Positions 23,382-30,486 of a DNA stretch of 56,725 bases are shown here, piece by piece. Position numbers and translations under genes: made by a program. Source of the DNA: a virus; the IMG/VR virus record IMGVR_UViG_3300005466_000008, positions 1 to 56,725 of that record; one strand, 5' to 3'. How positions within the stretch are numbered: position 1 is the stretch's first letter; each line of letters begins with the position of its first letter. Under the pieces are notes generated by a model. That model did no database searches, was not told the origin of the DNA, and saw only the letters and a list, made by a program, of their open reading frames with translations.

Positions 23382-23415
23382 GGCTCCCCCAGCCGAAACC
23401 GGCTGTGCGGGAGCC
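23382..23415 (+). terminator. Two-tier hairpin terminator
   Basis: An outer stem GGCTCCC/GGGAGCC and an inner stem CAGCCG/CGGCTG form a long hairpin shortly after the DUF2637-like gene. A new promoter follows about 80 nt later. Confidence 0.75.
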
Positions 23416-23492
23416 TGTGACTCTGGGCAGGTCTCCGTGTACCTAGGATAATCCAGGTCTCCGCCAGAAGCTGAGACTCCTTCGTCACCCTA

Positions 23493-23522
23493 TTGCCCCG
23501 AGACCTGCCGATGACGTAGGAT
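23493..23522 (+). promoter_or_regulatory. Second leaderless-type promoter
   Basis: TTGCCC (23493-23498), an 18-nt spacer and TAGGAT (23517-23522), again with exactly 6 nt before the ATG (23529). The geometry repeats that of 22549-22577 and drives a second gene of the same N-terminal family. Confidence 0.6.
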
Positions 23523-23528
23523 AGGTGC

Positions 23529-23771
23529 ATGACACGCCTTGACCACACGAACTGCGGACACGCCCTGACCCCTGCCGCGCGCAAGCGTTGCCGTGACTGG
23601 CGCAACGATCGCATTCGCGCGGCGCAGAAGGCGTTCATGGCCGCTGCCGAGGACAACGACTCCCACCTGATTCGCGAATACGAAGCGATGGTGGACCTGT
23701 TCGCTGGCCAGGTCGGCATGGATCTGCACGATGCCTTTGACCTCATCGAGAACGGACCGGTGATCTACTGA
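23529..23771 (+). CDS. Small His/Cys-motif protein (copy 2)
   Basis: This 80-aa protein begins DHTNCGHALTPAARKRCRDW, the shared motif. A long helix follows (RIRAAQKAFMAAAEDNDSHLIREYEAM). It has no RBS and a promoter abutting the ATG, so it is probably leaderless. It overlaps the next gene by one base. Function is unknown. Confidence 0.65.
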   Translation: MTRLDHTNCGHALTPAARKRCRDWRNDRIRAAQKAFMAAAEDNDSHLIREYEAMVDLFAGQVGMDLHDAFDLIENGPVIY

Positions 23772-24127
23772 TGGCCAGCAACGCACCCCTTCCCAAGGCC
23801 GAAGCCAAAGTCATGTTCCGCATCTCCCCTACCGACCCCTGGCGCGACTCGGTCGACTTTGACCCCATCGTTATTCCGACCGAAGGCCCGGATACGACGG
23901 ACGTCTACGACGAGGGTCTGGTCTGCGTGACCGAAGAGATTGTCGATGCCGAATGCGAAGCGCTGATCCCGTGGGAGTACATGCTCGTGTGGTCAGCCAA
24001 CGAGAACCCCGTCAAGGGCGTGTGCCCGGTGTGTGACAAGCCGTTCATCGTGTCCGAGGGGTTCCCGAACGACGTACCGGGGGACACGTTCGAGCGAGCC
24101 GTTCAATGCGGCTGTGTGGACGACTGA
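23771..24127 (+). CDS. Zinc-ribbon hypothetical protein
   Basis: This 118-aa acidic protein has a C-terminal CPVC...CGC ribbon (about residues 89-115), likely one zinc site. It is translationally coupled to copy 2 by TGATG. The family is unknown. Confidence 0.6.
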   Translation: MASNAPLPKAEAKVMFRISPTDPWRDSVDFDPIVIPTEGPDTTDVYDEGLVCVTEEIVDAECEALIPWEYMLVWSANENPVKGVCPVCDKPFIVSEGFPNDVPGDTFERAVQCGCVDD

Positions 24128-24134
24128 CGGGCTG

Positions 24135-24174
24135 CAACGGGGTGGCTGCTGTACCGCCACCCCAACCCGTTGAC
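24135..24174 (+). terminator. Hairpin terminator
   Basis: GGGGTGGC (24139-24146) pairs with GCCACCCC (24156-24163), extended by CAACGG/CCGTTG with a bulge. The next promoter begins inside its 3' edge. Confidence 0.7.
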
Positions 24175-24199
24175 GTGCTTGAACTTAACCTGATACGGT
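24170..24199 (+). promoter_or_regulatory. Promoter for DUF2786-like gene
   Basis: TTGACG (24170-24175), 18-nt spacer, TACGGT (24194-24199). A leader of about 25 nt contains GAGGAGG before the GTG. The GATACGGT core resembles the promoter at 26752-26781. Confidence 0.55.
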
Positions 24200-24229
24200 A
24201 GATCAGTAACCAATACCGAGGAGGACATC

Positions 24230-25309
24230 GTGGGCTTCGATTACGCGGGCAAAGTCCGGGGCTTGTTGGCGAAGGCCGACAGTGCGGAGAAGATGGGCAA
24301 CGACAGTGAGTCCGCCCAATACCGGGCGAAAGCCATGGAATGGATGAAGCGATACCAGATCGCCGAGGAGGACGCGCTGGCGGTCGATCCGGCACTGGTC
24401 GAGCCCATCCTGATCACGGTGGATCTCACTCCCCCGGTGTCCGACCTATCGCACAACCTGCCCCTGATCGCGGACATCCTGGCTCGCCATTGCGAGGTGC
24501 GTCTTCACTTCACTCGTATGACCTGGACCACATACCGCTGGGAGGTCGTCGGGTACGAAGGTGACGTACGGTACTTCGAACTGCTGTGGACCTCGGCCTA
24601 CCTGATGTTCTCCACACATGTCGATCCCCACTGGGACGACATGCTGCCCGTAGAGGTCAACATCCACCGACTCCGTCGAGCTGGCCACACGCGCCGCGAG
24701 ATCGCACAACGTGCCTTCGGCGATGGAAACCTCGCTGCCAACCGGTCCAAGGTCCAGCGGATCTACGTGGCGCAGGCCAAGGCCGCTGGCGAAGATCCGG
24801 CTGCCGCCGGTCTGGGGTTCCAGGCCAAGGACTACCGGCGCGCGTACGCCCAGGCTTTCCTGGACCGCCTCACCAGGCGGCTTCGTGAGGCCCGTGACGC
24901 TGCCAATGCGACTGGTGGTGTGGTCGTTCTGGCTGGACGCGCGGAACGTGTTCAGGAAGCGTTCTACACGCTGGTCCCCGACGCTCGACCGACCCAGCAG
25001 CCGGTGGTCGCGTACAAGGACCCCCGTGACACCTGCCCGCGCTGTATCGCCCTCCGGGCCAAAGAGCTGAAGAAGCCCGTTCAGATGCAACGTGACCCCT
25101 CGGACATCGCCTGCCAGGAGCACGCGTACATGCGGCCTCGAAAGTGGACCCAGGCCGACGAGGAGCGCTGGCAGCGCCGGACGAACGGGCAATCAGCCCG
25201 TGCTGGCCGTGCCTCCGGACGACAGGCCGCTGACGGCGTGCACCTGCGGGGGACCGCGTCTCCGACCGCGCAGCGCGTGGAGGCCGCAAACCGGGCTCTC
25301 GAAGGTTAA
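24230..25309 (+). CDS. DUF2786-domain protein
   Basis: The N-terminal ~50 of 359 aa match DUF2786 (KVRGLLAKADSAEKMGNDSESAQYRAKAMEWM...YQI), common in actinobacterial phages and mobile elements and of unknown activity. The middle alpha/beta region (about 70-240) follows the usual DUF2786-associated pattern. The C-terminal part has CPRC...C that may bind metal, and a basic tail. The GTG start has a GAGGAGG RBS. It is the largest plus-strand gene. Confidence 0.75.
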   Translation: MGFDYAGKVRGLLAKADSAEKMGNDSESAQYRAKAMEWMKRYQIAEEDALAVDPALVEPILITVDLTPPVSDLSHNLPLIADILARHCEVRLHFTRMTWTTYRWEVVGYEGDVRYFELLWTSAYLMFSTHVDPHWDDMLPVEVNIHRLRRAGHTRREIAQRAFGDGNLAANRSKVQRIYVAQAKAAGEDPAAAGLGFQAKDYRRAYAQAFLDRLTRRLREARDAANATGGVVVLAGRAERVQEAFYTLVPDARPTQQPVVAYKDPRDTCPRCIALRAKELKKPVQMQRDPSDIACQEHAYMRPRKWTQADEERWQRRTNGQSARAGRASGRQAADGVHLRGTASPTAQRVEAANRALEG

Positions 25310-25333
25310 CCCGATTATTGGGACGGTAGTCTG

Positions 25334-25363
25334 TTGCATCCGGCTACCGTCCCCTGGTAAGCT
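25334..25363 (+). promoter_or_regulatory. Promoter with TCCCCTGG-TAAGCT core
   Basis: TTGCAT (25334-25339), 18-nt spacer ending TCCCCTGG, TAAGCT (25358-25363). The same TCCCCTGGTAAG block and a following GGCTCA-type segment recur at 26126-26155, implying co-regulation. Confidence 0.6.
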
Positions 25364-25392
25364 AATGGCTCACCGAACGAAGGGGGCACCTA

Positions 25393-25629
25393 ATGGAACT
25401 GCAAACGGCGGAACAGCTTCAGAATCTGATCGGCGTACGTGGCTACGTGATAACCTTCTGGAAGGGTCGGGCGATTCTCCTCAACTGGTGCTCCGGGGGG
25501 ACAACCGGATACACCTTCCGGGGTTTGGATCGATTCCGGAACCCAGTTGAGATTCACGTCCAACTGGCCCATGCCACTGATCAGCAATTCGTGATCACCT
25601 CGAAAGCTCGGGTAGGTTGGTCATGGTGA
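25393..25629 (+). CDS. Hypothetical protein
   Basis: This 78-aa protein, probably a small beta-barrel-like domain (VRGYVITFWKGRAILLNWC; NPVEIHVQLAHAT), has no recognised family. GAAGGGGG lies 6 nt upstream of the ATG. Confidence 0.55.
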   Translation: MELQTAEQLQNLIGVRGYVITFWKGRAILLNWCSGGTTGYTFRGLDRFRNPVEIHVQLAHATDQQFVITSKARVGWSW

Positions 25630-25754
25630 AAACCATTTTCACCTATGCGGTTGCGACCATCCAGGCGCTCGGCCCTGCCGGGCTCCTGGGGGTCATGATC
25701 CTTGCTTGCGGCTTCTGGGAACTGTCCGGCATCCACCTTACCCCCATTCACTGA
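25623..25754 (+). CDS. 43-residue membrane peptide
   Basis: This ATG overlaps the end of the previous gene by 7 nt. The peptide has one membrane helix (ALGPAGLLGVMILACGFWEL). Codon use and coupling support it. Function is unknown. Confidence 0.55.
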   Translation: MVKTIFTYAVATIQALGPAGLLGVMILACGFWELSGIHLTPIH

Positions 25755-25769
25755 TAAGGAGATCCGATC

Positions 25770-26018
25770 ATGGCTATCGACCACACCGCCTGCATGCACC
25801 CCCGCACTCCGTCCGGACGCCGGGCATGCCGCGCGGGACGGACCGCCCCGGTTGAGACCACGCCAAGGGCTCCCAGGGCCACGCAGAAGCCCGTTCGCAT
25901 CCAACCGCGTCGGTCGGGTGCCCGCGTGGCTGCCACGTCCTCATCGTGCGTTCAAGCGGCCCTGCACACGCGCGGTCGCTGCGCCTGCGGCTGGGAGAGC
26001 TGGGAGATGGCGGCATGA
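25770..26018 (+). CDS. Small His/Cys-motif protein (copy 3)
   Basis: This 82-aa protein opens with IDHTACMHPRTPSGRRACR, the shared motif, then a Pro/Arg-rich linker and a C-terminal CACGW. TAAGGAG precedes the ATG, so unlike copies 1 and 2 it has a leader. It overlaps the next gene by ATGA. Function is unknown. Confidence 0.6.
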   Translation: MAIDHTACMHPRTPSGRRACRAGRTAPVETTPRAPRATQKPVRIQPRRSGARVAATSSSCVQAALHTRGRCACGWESWEMAA

Positions 26019-26152
26019 TCGAGATGTGCCCCTGCGGCTGCGGGTATCCGGTGAAGCGGGAGAACGGTCAGATCGTTGTGGTCCCCAGGTTGACACGGAG
26101 TATCCGCACAACTGCTGACGCGCTGTTGCCCCGGCCTTGCCTCCCCTGGTAA
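26015..26152 (+). CDS. Tiny CPCGCG zinc-knuckle-like protein (45 aa)
   Basis: ATGA-coupled to copy 3. It starts MIEMCPCGCGYPVKRENGQ, a knuckle common in small phage proteins. The next promoter overlaps its 3' end. The function is unknown. Confidence 0.5.
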   Translation: MIEMCPCGCGYPVKRENGQIVVVPRLTRSIRTTADALLPRPCLPW

Positions 26153-26155
26153 GGT
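26126..26155 (+). promoter_or_regulatory. Promoter with TCCCCTGG-TAAGGT core
   Basis: TTGCCC (26126-26131), 18-nt spacer, TAAGGT (26150-26155), with the same spacer end as at 25334-25363. The -10 box overlaps the stop codon of the tiny upstream gene. Confidence 0.6.
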
Positions 26156-26183
26156 TGGAGCTCAACCAACCGAGGAGGTAACG

Positions 26184-26729
26184 ATGGCGATCTCACACGC
26201 GGACCACGGTCACCCGAACACTCCGGCTGCTCGAGCTGCCTGCCGGAAGCGGATAACCGCCGGACAGTCCCCGCTGGACAAGTCGGCGGAGCGCGCGCTG
26301 GCCGAGGCGGCTGGGGTCGTCAAGGCTGCCACTACCAAACCCGCCACCTGGAACGTGGTGCCGAAGGGTGGCAAGAAGCCGGTGGCACTGAAGAACGTCA
26401 AGCGGACCAATAGCCTGATCAAGAACCGGTCCGACCTGGCGGACGTTCCACACGCGCTGGTGCATGGGATCGAGGAGGCCTGGACTCGGGATCTTGACGT
26501 TCGAGTTGGAGATCGGTTCCGTGATGATGAGGCTCGGATCACCATCCAGGCCGAATTGTGCGAGATCGCGTTGGTGTGGAAAGTTGCCAACCGGCATGGT
26601 GTGCACGCTATCTGGGTGCGGAACTGGGATTCGTCAAGGCAGTTCAAGGTCAACAGCGTGGCCGAGGCTTTCATGGTGTCCGAGGACCGTGATCTGTGGG
26701 ACGAGTACGGCAACCTCCGCACCGCGTGA
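26184..26729 (+). CDS. His/Cys-motif protein with extra domain (copy 4)
   Basis: This 181-aa protein begins ISHADHGHPNTPAARAACRK, the shared motif. A basic linker follows, then an alpha/beta domain (about 85-181, TIQAELCEIALVWKVANRHG and HAIWVRNWDSS). This copy shows the motif attached to a sizeable domain. GAGGAGG precedes the ATG. Function is unknown. Confidence 0.65.
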   Translation: MAISHADHGHPNTPAARAACRKRITAGQSPLDKSAERALAEAAGVVKAATTKPATWNVVPKGGKKPVALKNVKRTNSLIKNRSDLADVPHALVHGIEEAWTRDLDVRVGDRFRDDEARITIQAELCEIALVWKVANRHGVHAIWVRNWDSSRQFKVNSVAEAFMVSEDRDLWDEYGNLRTA

Positions 26730-26751
26730 TGCACATCACACCTGTGGTTAG

Positions 26752-26781
26752 TTCCCTGACCCCCCTCTAACCCGATACGTT
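26752..26781 (+). promoter_or_regulatory. Promoter for zinc-ribbon gene
   Basis: TTCCCT (26752-26757), 18-nt spacer, TACGTT (26776-26781), preceded by CCCGA as in the 24170-24199 promoter. The -35 box is weak. Confidence 0.45.
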
Positions 26782-26808
26782 GAAGGCAACACCAGCCGAG
26801 GAGGAAAC

Positions 26809-27333
26809 GTGATCATCGACCTGAAAACCGCCAACTACCTAACCAAGGTCATCGCGGAGATCGAGGCGGGGAAGGGCACCATCCCGCTCGTCAGCATCTG
26901 CCCGGAGTGCGGGGAGACCATCGACGACTTTCTGACCGCAGCCGCCGGAGACGGACACCTGGTTTACAAGGTCACGTCCGACAGCTTCGCCATCCTGATC
27001 GGATGCGAGGGGTATTGGGTCACTGACCCTGGGCTGGTCGGCCTAGAACGCAAGGGATGGACCAACCCGAACGGCGTGGAGCCCGTCAACGACAAAGGTT
27101 ATCCGGCGTGTCCGGCTGCCACGTGGGAGAACCCTCACTACCTGTGCTTCATGGAACGGCGGGACCTGGACGAGTGCCCGGAGTGCAGTCACCCGATCCC
27201 CGAAGAGCTGAAGCTGAACGACAACATGACCGGCCTCCGAGAGAATACGCCGGAATCCGACTTCGACAAGTGCCCGACCTGCGGTGCTTACGGGTGCATC
27301 GTGGACCATAACCCGCTGTCAACTGAGGAGTAA
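26809..27333 (+). CDS. Triple zinc-ribbon protein
   Basis: This 174-aa protein has three CxxC-type sites: CPECG (about 32), CPECSH (about 125) and CPTCGAYGC (about 155). These suggest two or more zinc ribbons around a central alpha/beta stretch. The GTG start has GAGGAGG. It is the last gene of the rightward block, ending at a bidirectional hairpin. The family is unknown. Confidence 0.6.
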   Translation: MIIDLKTANYLTKVIAEIEAGKGTIPLVSICPECGETIDDFLTAAAGDGHLVYKVTSDSFAILIGCEGYWVTDPGLVGLERKGWTNPNGVEPVNDKGYPACPAATWENPHYLCFMERRDLDECPECSHPIPEELKLNDNMTGLRENTPESDFDKCPTCGAYGCIVDHNPLSTEE

Positions 27334-27345
27334 TCCGACTGACCA

Positions 27346-27379
27346 ATGCCCCGGCTCCCACACGGGATGTCCGGGGCAT
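27346..27379. terminator. Bidirectional terminator between convergent units
   Basis: ATGCCCCGG (27346-27354) pairs with CCGGGGCAT (27371-27379) in the 72-nt gap between the plus-strand block and the minus-strand replication operon. Confidence 0.75.
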
Positions 27380-27405
27380 CGTCGTGTCCGACCCGTTAAG
27401 GCCTC

Positions 27406-27816
27406 TCAGATCGCCGTGGACGGATCAGGGCCACCAAGTGGGGGTTGGACCACCCACCCCAATGCATCCAATGCCTCTGTGACCTGCTGAACGGATTTTG
27501 CAGGGATGATGACCACACCACCGGCGTGACGGATCTGAGCAGCCCGTCGTTTCTGGATCGGAGACCCGTCCTTGTCGTACCGATTGTTCTCCGGCGTCTT
27601 GGTCTCGATGCCGACGAAGCGACCGATGATCTCCTCTTCGCAGGTGAGATCGATTCCGTCAGGGACTGCCACATCTACCCGACAGGGGATGCACGCCAGG
27701 ATATCCGGCGTACCGGCCTCCATCGTCGGCCCACCGTGGATCTTGATGCAGTACCCGCCCCGGGCTCGGATGGCAGCCTTGATGGCTCGGCTGAGCTTCG
27801 ACTCTGGCTGACTCAT
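27406..27816 (-). CDS. VRR-NUC family nuclease
   Basis: This 136-aa PD-(D/E)XK nuclease has the VRR-NUC pattern: an N-terminal helix (ESKLSRAIKAAIRARG), a PDILACIP core carrying the catalytic Asp, a FVGIETKTP (E-x-K) strand, then QKRRAAQIRHAGGVVIIP. Phage members often act on branched DNA such as Holliday junctions. It is the last gene of the replication/recombination operon. Confidence 0.82.
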   Translation of the reverse strand: MSQPESKLSRAIKAAIRARGGYCIKIHGGPTMEAGTPDILACIPCRVDVAVPDGIDLTCEEEIIGRFVGIETKTPENNRYDKDGSPIQKRRAAQIRHAGGVVIIPAKSVQQVTEALDALGWVVQPPLGGPDPSTAI

Positions 27817-27822
27817 ACCTAG

Positions 27823-28047
27823 CTATCCACCAGTCAGGTCAGGACGGTCAGCGTCCATTCGAGCCTGTCCGGCTCTGCGCTTCTTGATCGCTCGACCAGA
27901 CGAGGCATGATCCATCTGACTCACCGCACCTTTGCCCTGTCGTCCTTTCCGAGGCAATGCTTCATCTCCGATCCTGGATTGTGCTTCTTTGATAGCGAGA
28001 CGCCGGGCACGAGCCTTGGCAGGATCTCTGCGATTCTTACCGCCCAT
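27823..28047 (-). CDS. Small basic protein
   Basis: This 74-aa, Lys/Arg-rich protein (RRDPAKARARRLAIKEAQSRIG) has no recognised fold. It is likely nucleic-acid-associated by charge and lies between recombination genes. Confidence 0.5.
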   Translation of the reverse strand: MGGKNRRDPAKARARRLAIKEAQSRIGDEALPRKGRQGKGAVSQMDHASSGRAIKKRRAGQARMDADRPDLTGG

Positions 28048-28261
28048 TGTCCGGCCTTGATTTCCAGCCCGTAGCCCACAGGGGAAACCACGGCTGTCGG
28101 ATTCCGATTGGCACGTACCTCTGAGCGTACGTCACGTCAGAGAACGCTTTGACGTGACCAGTGTGACTCCCGCCCAGCCGCCAGTTGGCCGGATGGCTAC
28201 CTGTCCTTGCGGTGTATCGCTGCCAGCGAAGTAACCGGCGCTTGGCTCGTGAGACTCTCAT
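28037..28261 (-). CDS. Hypothetical basic protein
   Basis: This 74-aa protein with an Arg-rich start (MRVSRAKRRLLRWQRYTART) has an unknown family. The ATG at 28261 overlaps the upstream stop as ATGA, which favours it over 28312. Confidence 0.5.
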   Translation of the reverse strand: MRVSRAKRRLLRWQRYTARTGSHPANWRLGGSHTGHVKAFSDVTYAQRYVPIGIRQPWFPLWATGWKSRPDNGR

Positions 28262-28530
28262 CAGTAACACTCCGTCTGTCCGGTTGAATGGATCAAGAAG
28301 CATCGGTCGCATCGGTCGGCTGCGGTCTTGCCGTGTGGCATAACAGGCCGAACCCTTCCGGGATGCTCACGGCCGTTTGTGTCTCCGCTTCGATCGATCT
28401 TACCGACATCATCGATACAGTCTTCGTGTATGTATCCCGCATCCGGGTGAGCCACAATGAACTCACCCGGCTCGATATCGTAACCGCAGGGATTGCAGAA
28501 TCCCCGGAATCGAGCTTGGAACGCTTGCAT
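28261..28530 (-). CDS. Zinc-finger protein
   Basis: This 89-aa protein has two metal-type pairs, FCNPCGYDIEPGE (about 11-23) with HEDC (about 35-38), and CDRCFLIH near the C-terminus. The first resembles a treble-clef or PARP-like finger. GGAGATAACTC precedes the ATG. The function is unknown. Confidence 0.6.
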   Translation of the reverse strand: MQAFQARFRGFCNPCGYDIEPGEFIVAHPDAGYIHEDCIDDVGKIDRSGDTNGREHPGRVRPVMPHGKTAADRCDRCFLIHSTGQTECY

Positions 28531-28552
28531 GAGTTATCTCCGTCTAGGACAA

Positions 28553-28601
28553 GGGGCACGACTCACGACCACCGAGGAGGAAGAATCGTGAGCCGTGCCC
28601 C
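28553..28601 (-). terminator. Near-perfect 16-bp hairpin after ssDNA-binding gene
   Basis: GGGGCACG-A-CTCACGA (28553-28568) pairs with TCGTGAG-C-CGTGCCCC (28586-28601), one mismatch. It lies between the DUF669-like gene and smaller genes and probably reduces downstream expression. The rest of 28531-28680 shows no gene. Confidence 0.7.
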
Positions 28602-28680
28602 AGGGCAACGGACCGAACAAGCGGAGGATTCCGGCCACCGATGTTCGCATTCCATGTTGCCATATTTGCCGGTCTAGTTG

Positions 28681-29394
28681 TTACTCGTCGTCGAGGTCGT
28701 CCAGGTCGAGGTCCTCTTCTTCCTCGTCCTCGACCGGTTCCGGAGCGGGCTTCCGGCGACGCGTCGGAGCCGGGGCAGCGGCCTTCTTCGCCACACGCTT
28801 GCGCGGGGGTGGAGGCGGCTCTTCCTCATCTTCCTCCTCGTCCTCGTCTTCCTCCTCGGGCTCCGGCTCGGGCTGACGCTTGCGGACGACACGCTTGGTA
28901 GGCTTCACCGGCTCGGGCTCCGGCTCTTCCTCTTCCTCTTCGTCCTCGTCGCCCAGGTCGACCTCATCCACGATCTCTTCCTCGTCCTCGTCGGCATTGC
29001 CACCGACCTCGCTGACGGGGAACATCTCGCCGATGACGGACTTGGGACGACCCTCGTACTCGTCGTCCTCGAGGAATACGCCGAGTTCTTTGCCGACCAG
29101 CTTGTTGGGGTCGAAGCGGACCTTCGCTTTCTTGACGTTCAGGCCGACCGCTCGGCATGCCTGCCAGATCTTCCATGCCTGCTTCGGGTCCGGATTGAGG
29201 TACACCGGATAGGTGCTGCGCGCGTCGCCCTCGATCTGCACGGTCATGACCCAGCCCGGGGTCTTGCCATCCTTCACGTGGTCGTCGGCCTTGACGATCT
29301 TGGCGCGGTAGTCCCCCTCCGGCTTCCGACGCGGCTTGAAACTGCCGCCCTCGGACACGTCCGTCAGGTTGACCGCGCGTGGGGTCGCTGCCAT
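28681..29394 (-). CDS. ssDNA-binding-like protein (DUF669-type)
   Basis: Residues ~1-125 of 237 form an OB-like beta domain (FKPRRKPEGDYRAKIVKADDH; GWVMTVQIEGDAR; KELGVFLEDDEYEG) with the DUF669 pattern of phage SSB-like proteins. The rest is alternating acidic and basic low-complexity sequence with an acidic end (LDLDDLDDE), like the tails SSBs use to recruit partners. It is directly upstream of nothing else than its partner set: it follows the Sak4-like ATPase gene with a 1-nt gap, a common pairing. Confidence 0.75.
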   Translation of the reverse strand: MAATPRAVNLTDVSEGGSFKPRRKPEGDYRAKIVKADDHVKDGKTPGWVMTVQIEGDARSTYPVYLNPDPKQAWKIWQACRAVGLNVKKAKVRFDPNKLVGKELGVFLEDDEYEGRPKSVIGEMFPVSEVGGNADEDEEEIVDEVDLGDEDEEEEEEPEPEPVKPTKRVVRKRQPEPEPEEEDEDEEEDEEEPPPPPRKRVAKKAAAPAPTRRRKPAPEPVEDEEEEDLDLDDLDDE

Positions 29395-29395
29395 G

Positions 29396-30238
29396 TCAGT
29401 CCGTTACCTTTCCTTCTCGGAGGGCCCGGCCCACCGAGGCTACCGTTGGATTCACCAGGAAATCGGGCAGGGAATACCCCGACCGATAGCCGGTGTCGTA
29501 CATCTCGTGGGGAGCTACGAAGAGACGCCGCTGAATGGTTGACTTCGCCTTGACACGGACGCGCTTTCCCCCTTTCATCACCACTCGGGTTGTCTCAAAT
29601 TCCCCACGGACAACGTATATTCGCCCGATGAGGTCAACAACTTGATTGAGAGGCGACCGCGCGCCAGGGGACATGTCAGCGACGTACTGATACGACGAAG
29701 GCGAAGCGTCCTCGTCATCCCCCAAGTCTTCCATGTTCTCGATCTCAACCTGCCGCTCTGACGCGGTGAATATGAGACCAACGTTTCGCAGCGAGTGGAA
29801 GTTGTGAAGCATGGCCTCGATCATCTTGTTGGCTCTGCCGTACAACCGGCGCTGATCCTGATCCGTCGGCTTCTTCGTGAGATCCTTCTCGCCGATCTGA
29901 CTCTGAACGAAGTCGACAGCCATGCCGAGCATTCGGGTCATGCCATCGAAAGCAATCCACTCGTACGGCTCGCCGGTGGTCGGAGACTTGCCACCGCCCT
30001 TGACGAAGTGATACACCTCGTCGAGGTCCGTCCACTTGGTGATCTGCCACGTGTCCGGGTTGAGCTTGGTTTCAGCAATCGTGCCGTCTTCGGGATCGAG
30101 GATTAGCACGTGTGGAGCCGTTGCGCAGAACCGTGTCTTGCCCTTCTTGTTCCGGCCATAGACCAGGTATCGCGGTTTCCGTCCGGAGCCCGGCTTCGCA
30201 ATCTTTGCCCTCGCAATTGCGACGTAGTCTACTGCCAT
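29396..30238 (-). CDS. Sak4-like RecA-fold recombinase ATPase
   Basis: This 280-aa protein has a Walker A-like YGRNKKGKT (about residues 26-34), VLILDPEDG, a Walker B-like EWIAFDGMTRM, and RNVGLIFTASERQ. This is the compact RecA core of phage Sak4-type single-strand annealing/recombination ATPases. A Ser/Asp loop precedes VDLIGRIYVV. Pairing with the SSB-like gene and the RecB-like nuclease makes a recombination module. Confidence 0.82.
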   Translation of the reverse strand: MAVDYVAIARAKIAKPGSGRKPRYLVYGRNKKGKTRFCATAPHVLILDPEDGTIAETKLNPDTWQITKWTDLDEVYHFVKGGGKSPTTGEPYEWIAFDGMTRMLGMAVDFVQSQIGEKDLTKKPTDQDQRRLYGRANKMIEAMLHNFHSLRNVGLIFTASERQVEIENMEDLGDDEDASPSSYQYVADMSPGARSPLNQVVDLIGRIYVVRGEFETTRVVMKGGKRVRVKAKSTIQRRLFVAPHEMYDTGYRSGYSLPDFLVNPTVASVGRALREGKVTD

Positions 30239-30272
30239 GTCACCTCAATTCATCGCCGGACCATTGTGTCAT

Positions 30273-30482
30273 CTACTTATCGGAGGTCAAACTTGATTGT
30301 TTCCTTCGTCTATATTCCCTTGCGCGAATCTTCTTCTTTTCTTCGGACGACATTCCTTCGGGCCACACCCACTTATCGTTATACCGAGTCAGTCGCCCAT
30401 AGTTGCGGTCTCTCTTCTTTCGTTTGGCATGCTCACATCCCTCTTGTCGAGAGACATATTCACCGCATGCTCCGCAGGGCAT
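30273..30482 (-). CDS. Small zinc-binding, basic protein
   Basis: This 69-aa protein starts MPCGACGEYVSRQEGCEH, a Cys3His set likely to bind zinc. A very basic C-terminus follows (EEKKKIRAREYRRRKQ). It resembles the zinc part of small endonuclease-like phage proteins but lacks a full HNH motif. The start is uncertain, since there is no clear RBS. Confidence 0.5.
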   Translation of the reverse strand: MPCGACGEYVSRQEGCEHAKRKKRDRNYGRLTRYNDKWVWPEGMSSEEKKKIRAREYRRRKQSSLTSDK

Positions 30483-30486
30483 GAAG

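Noticed and set aside
28678-29553. 291-aa plus-strand frame rich in Leu/Val
   Set aside because: Antisense of the acidic/basic low-complexity tail of the SSB-like gene.
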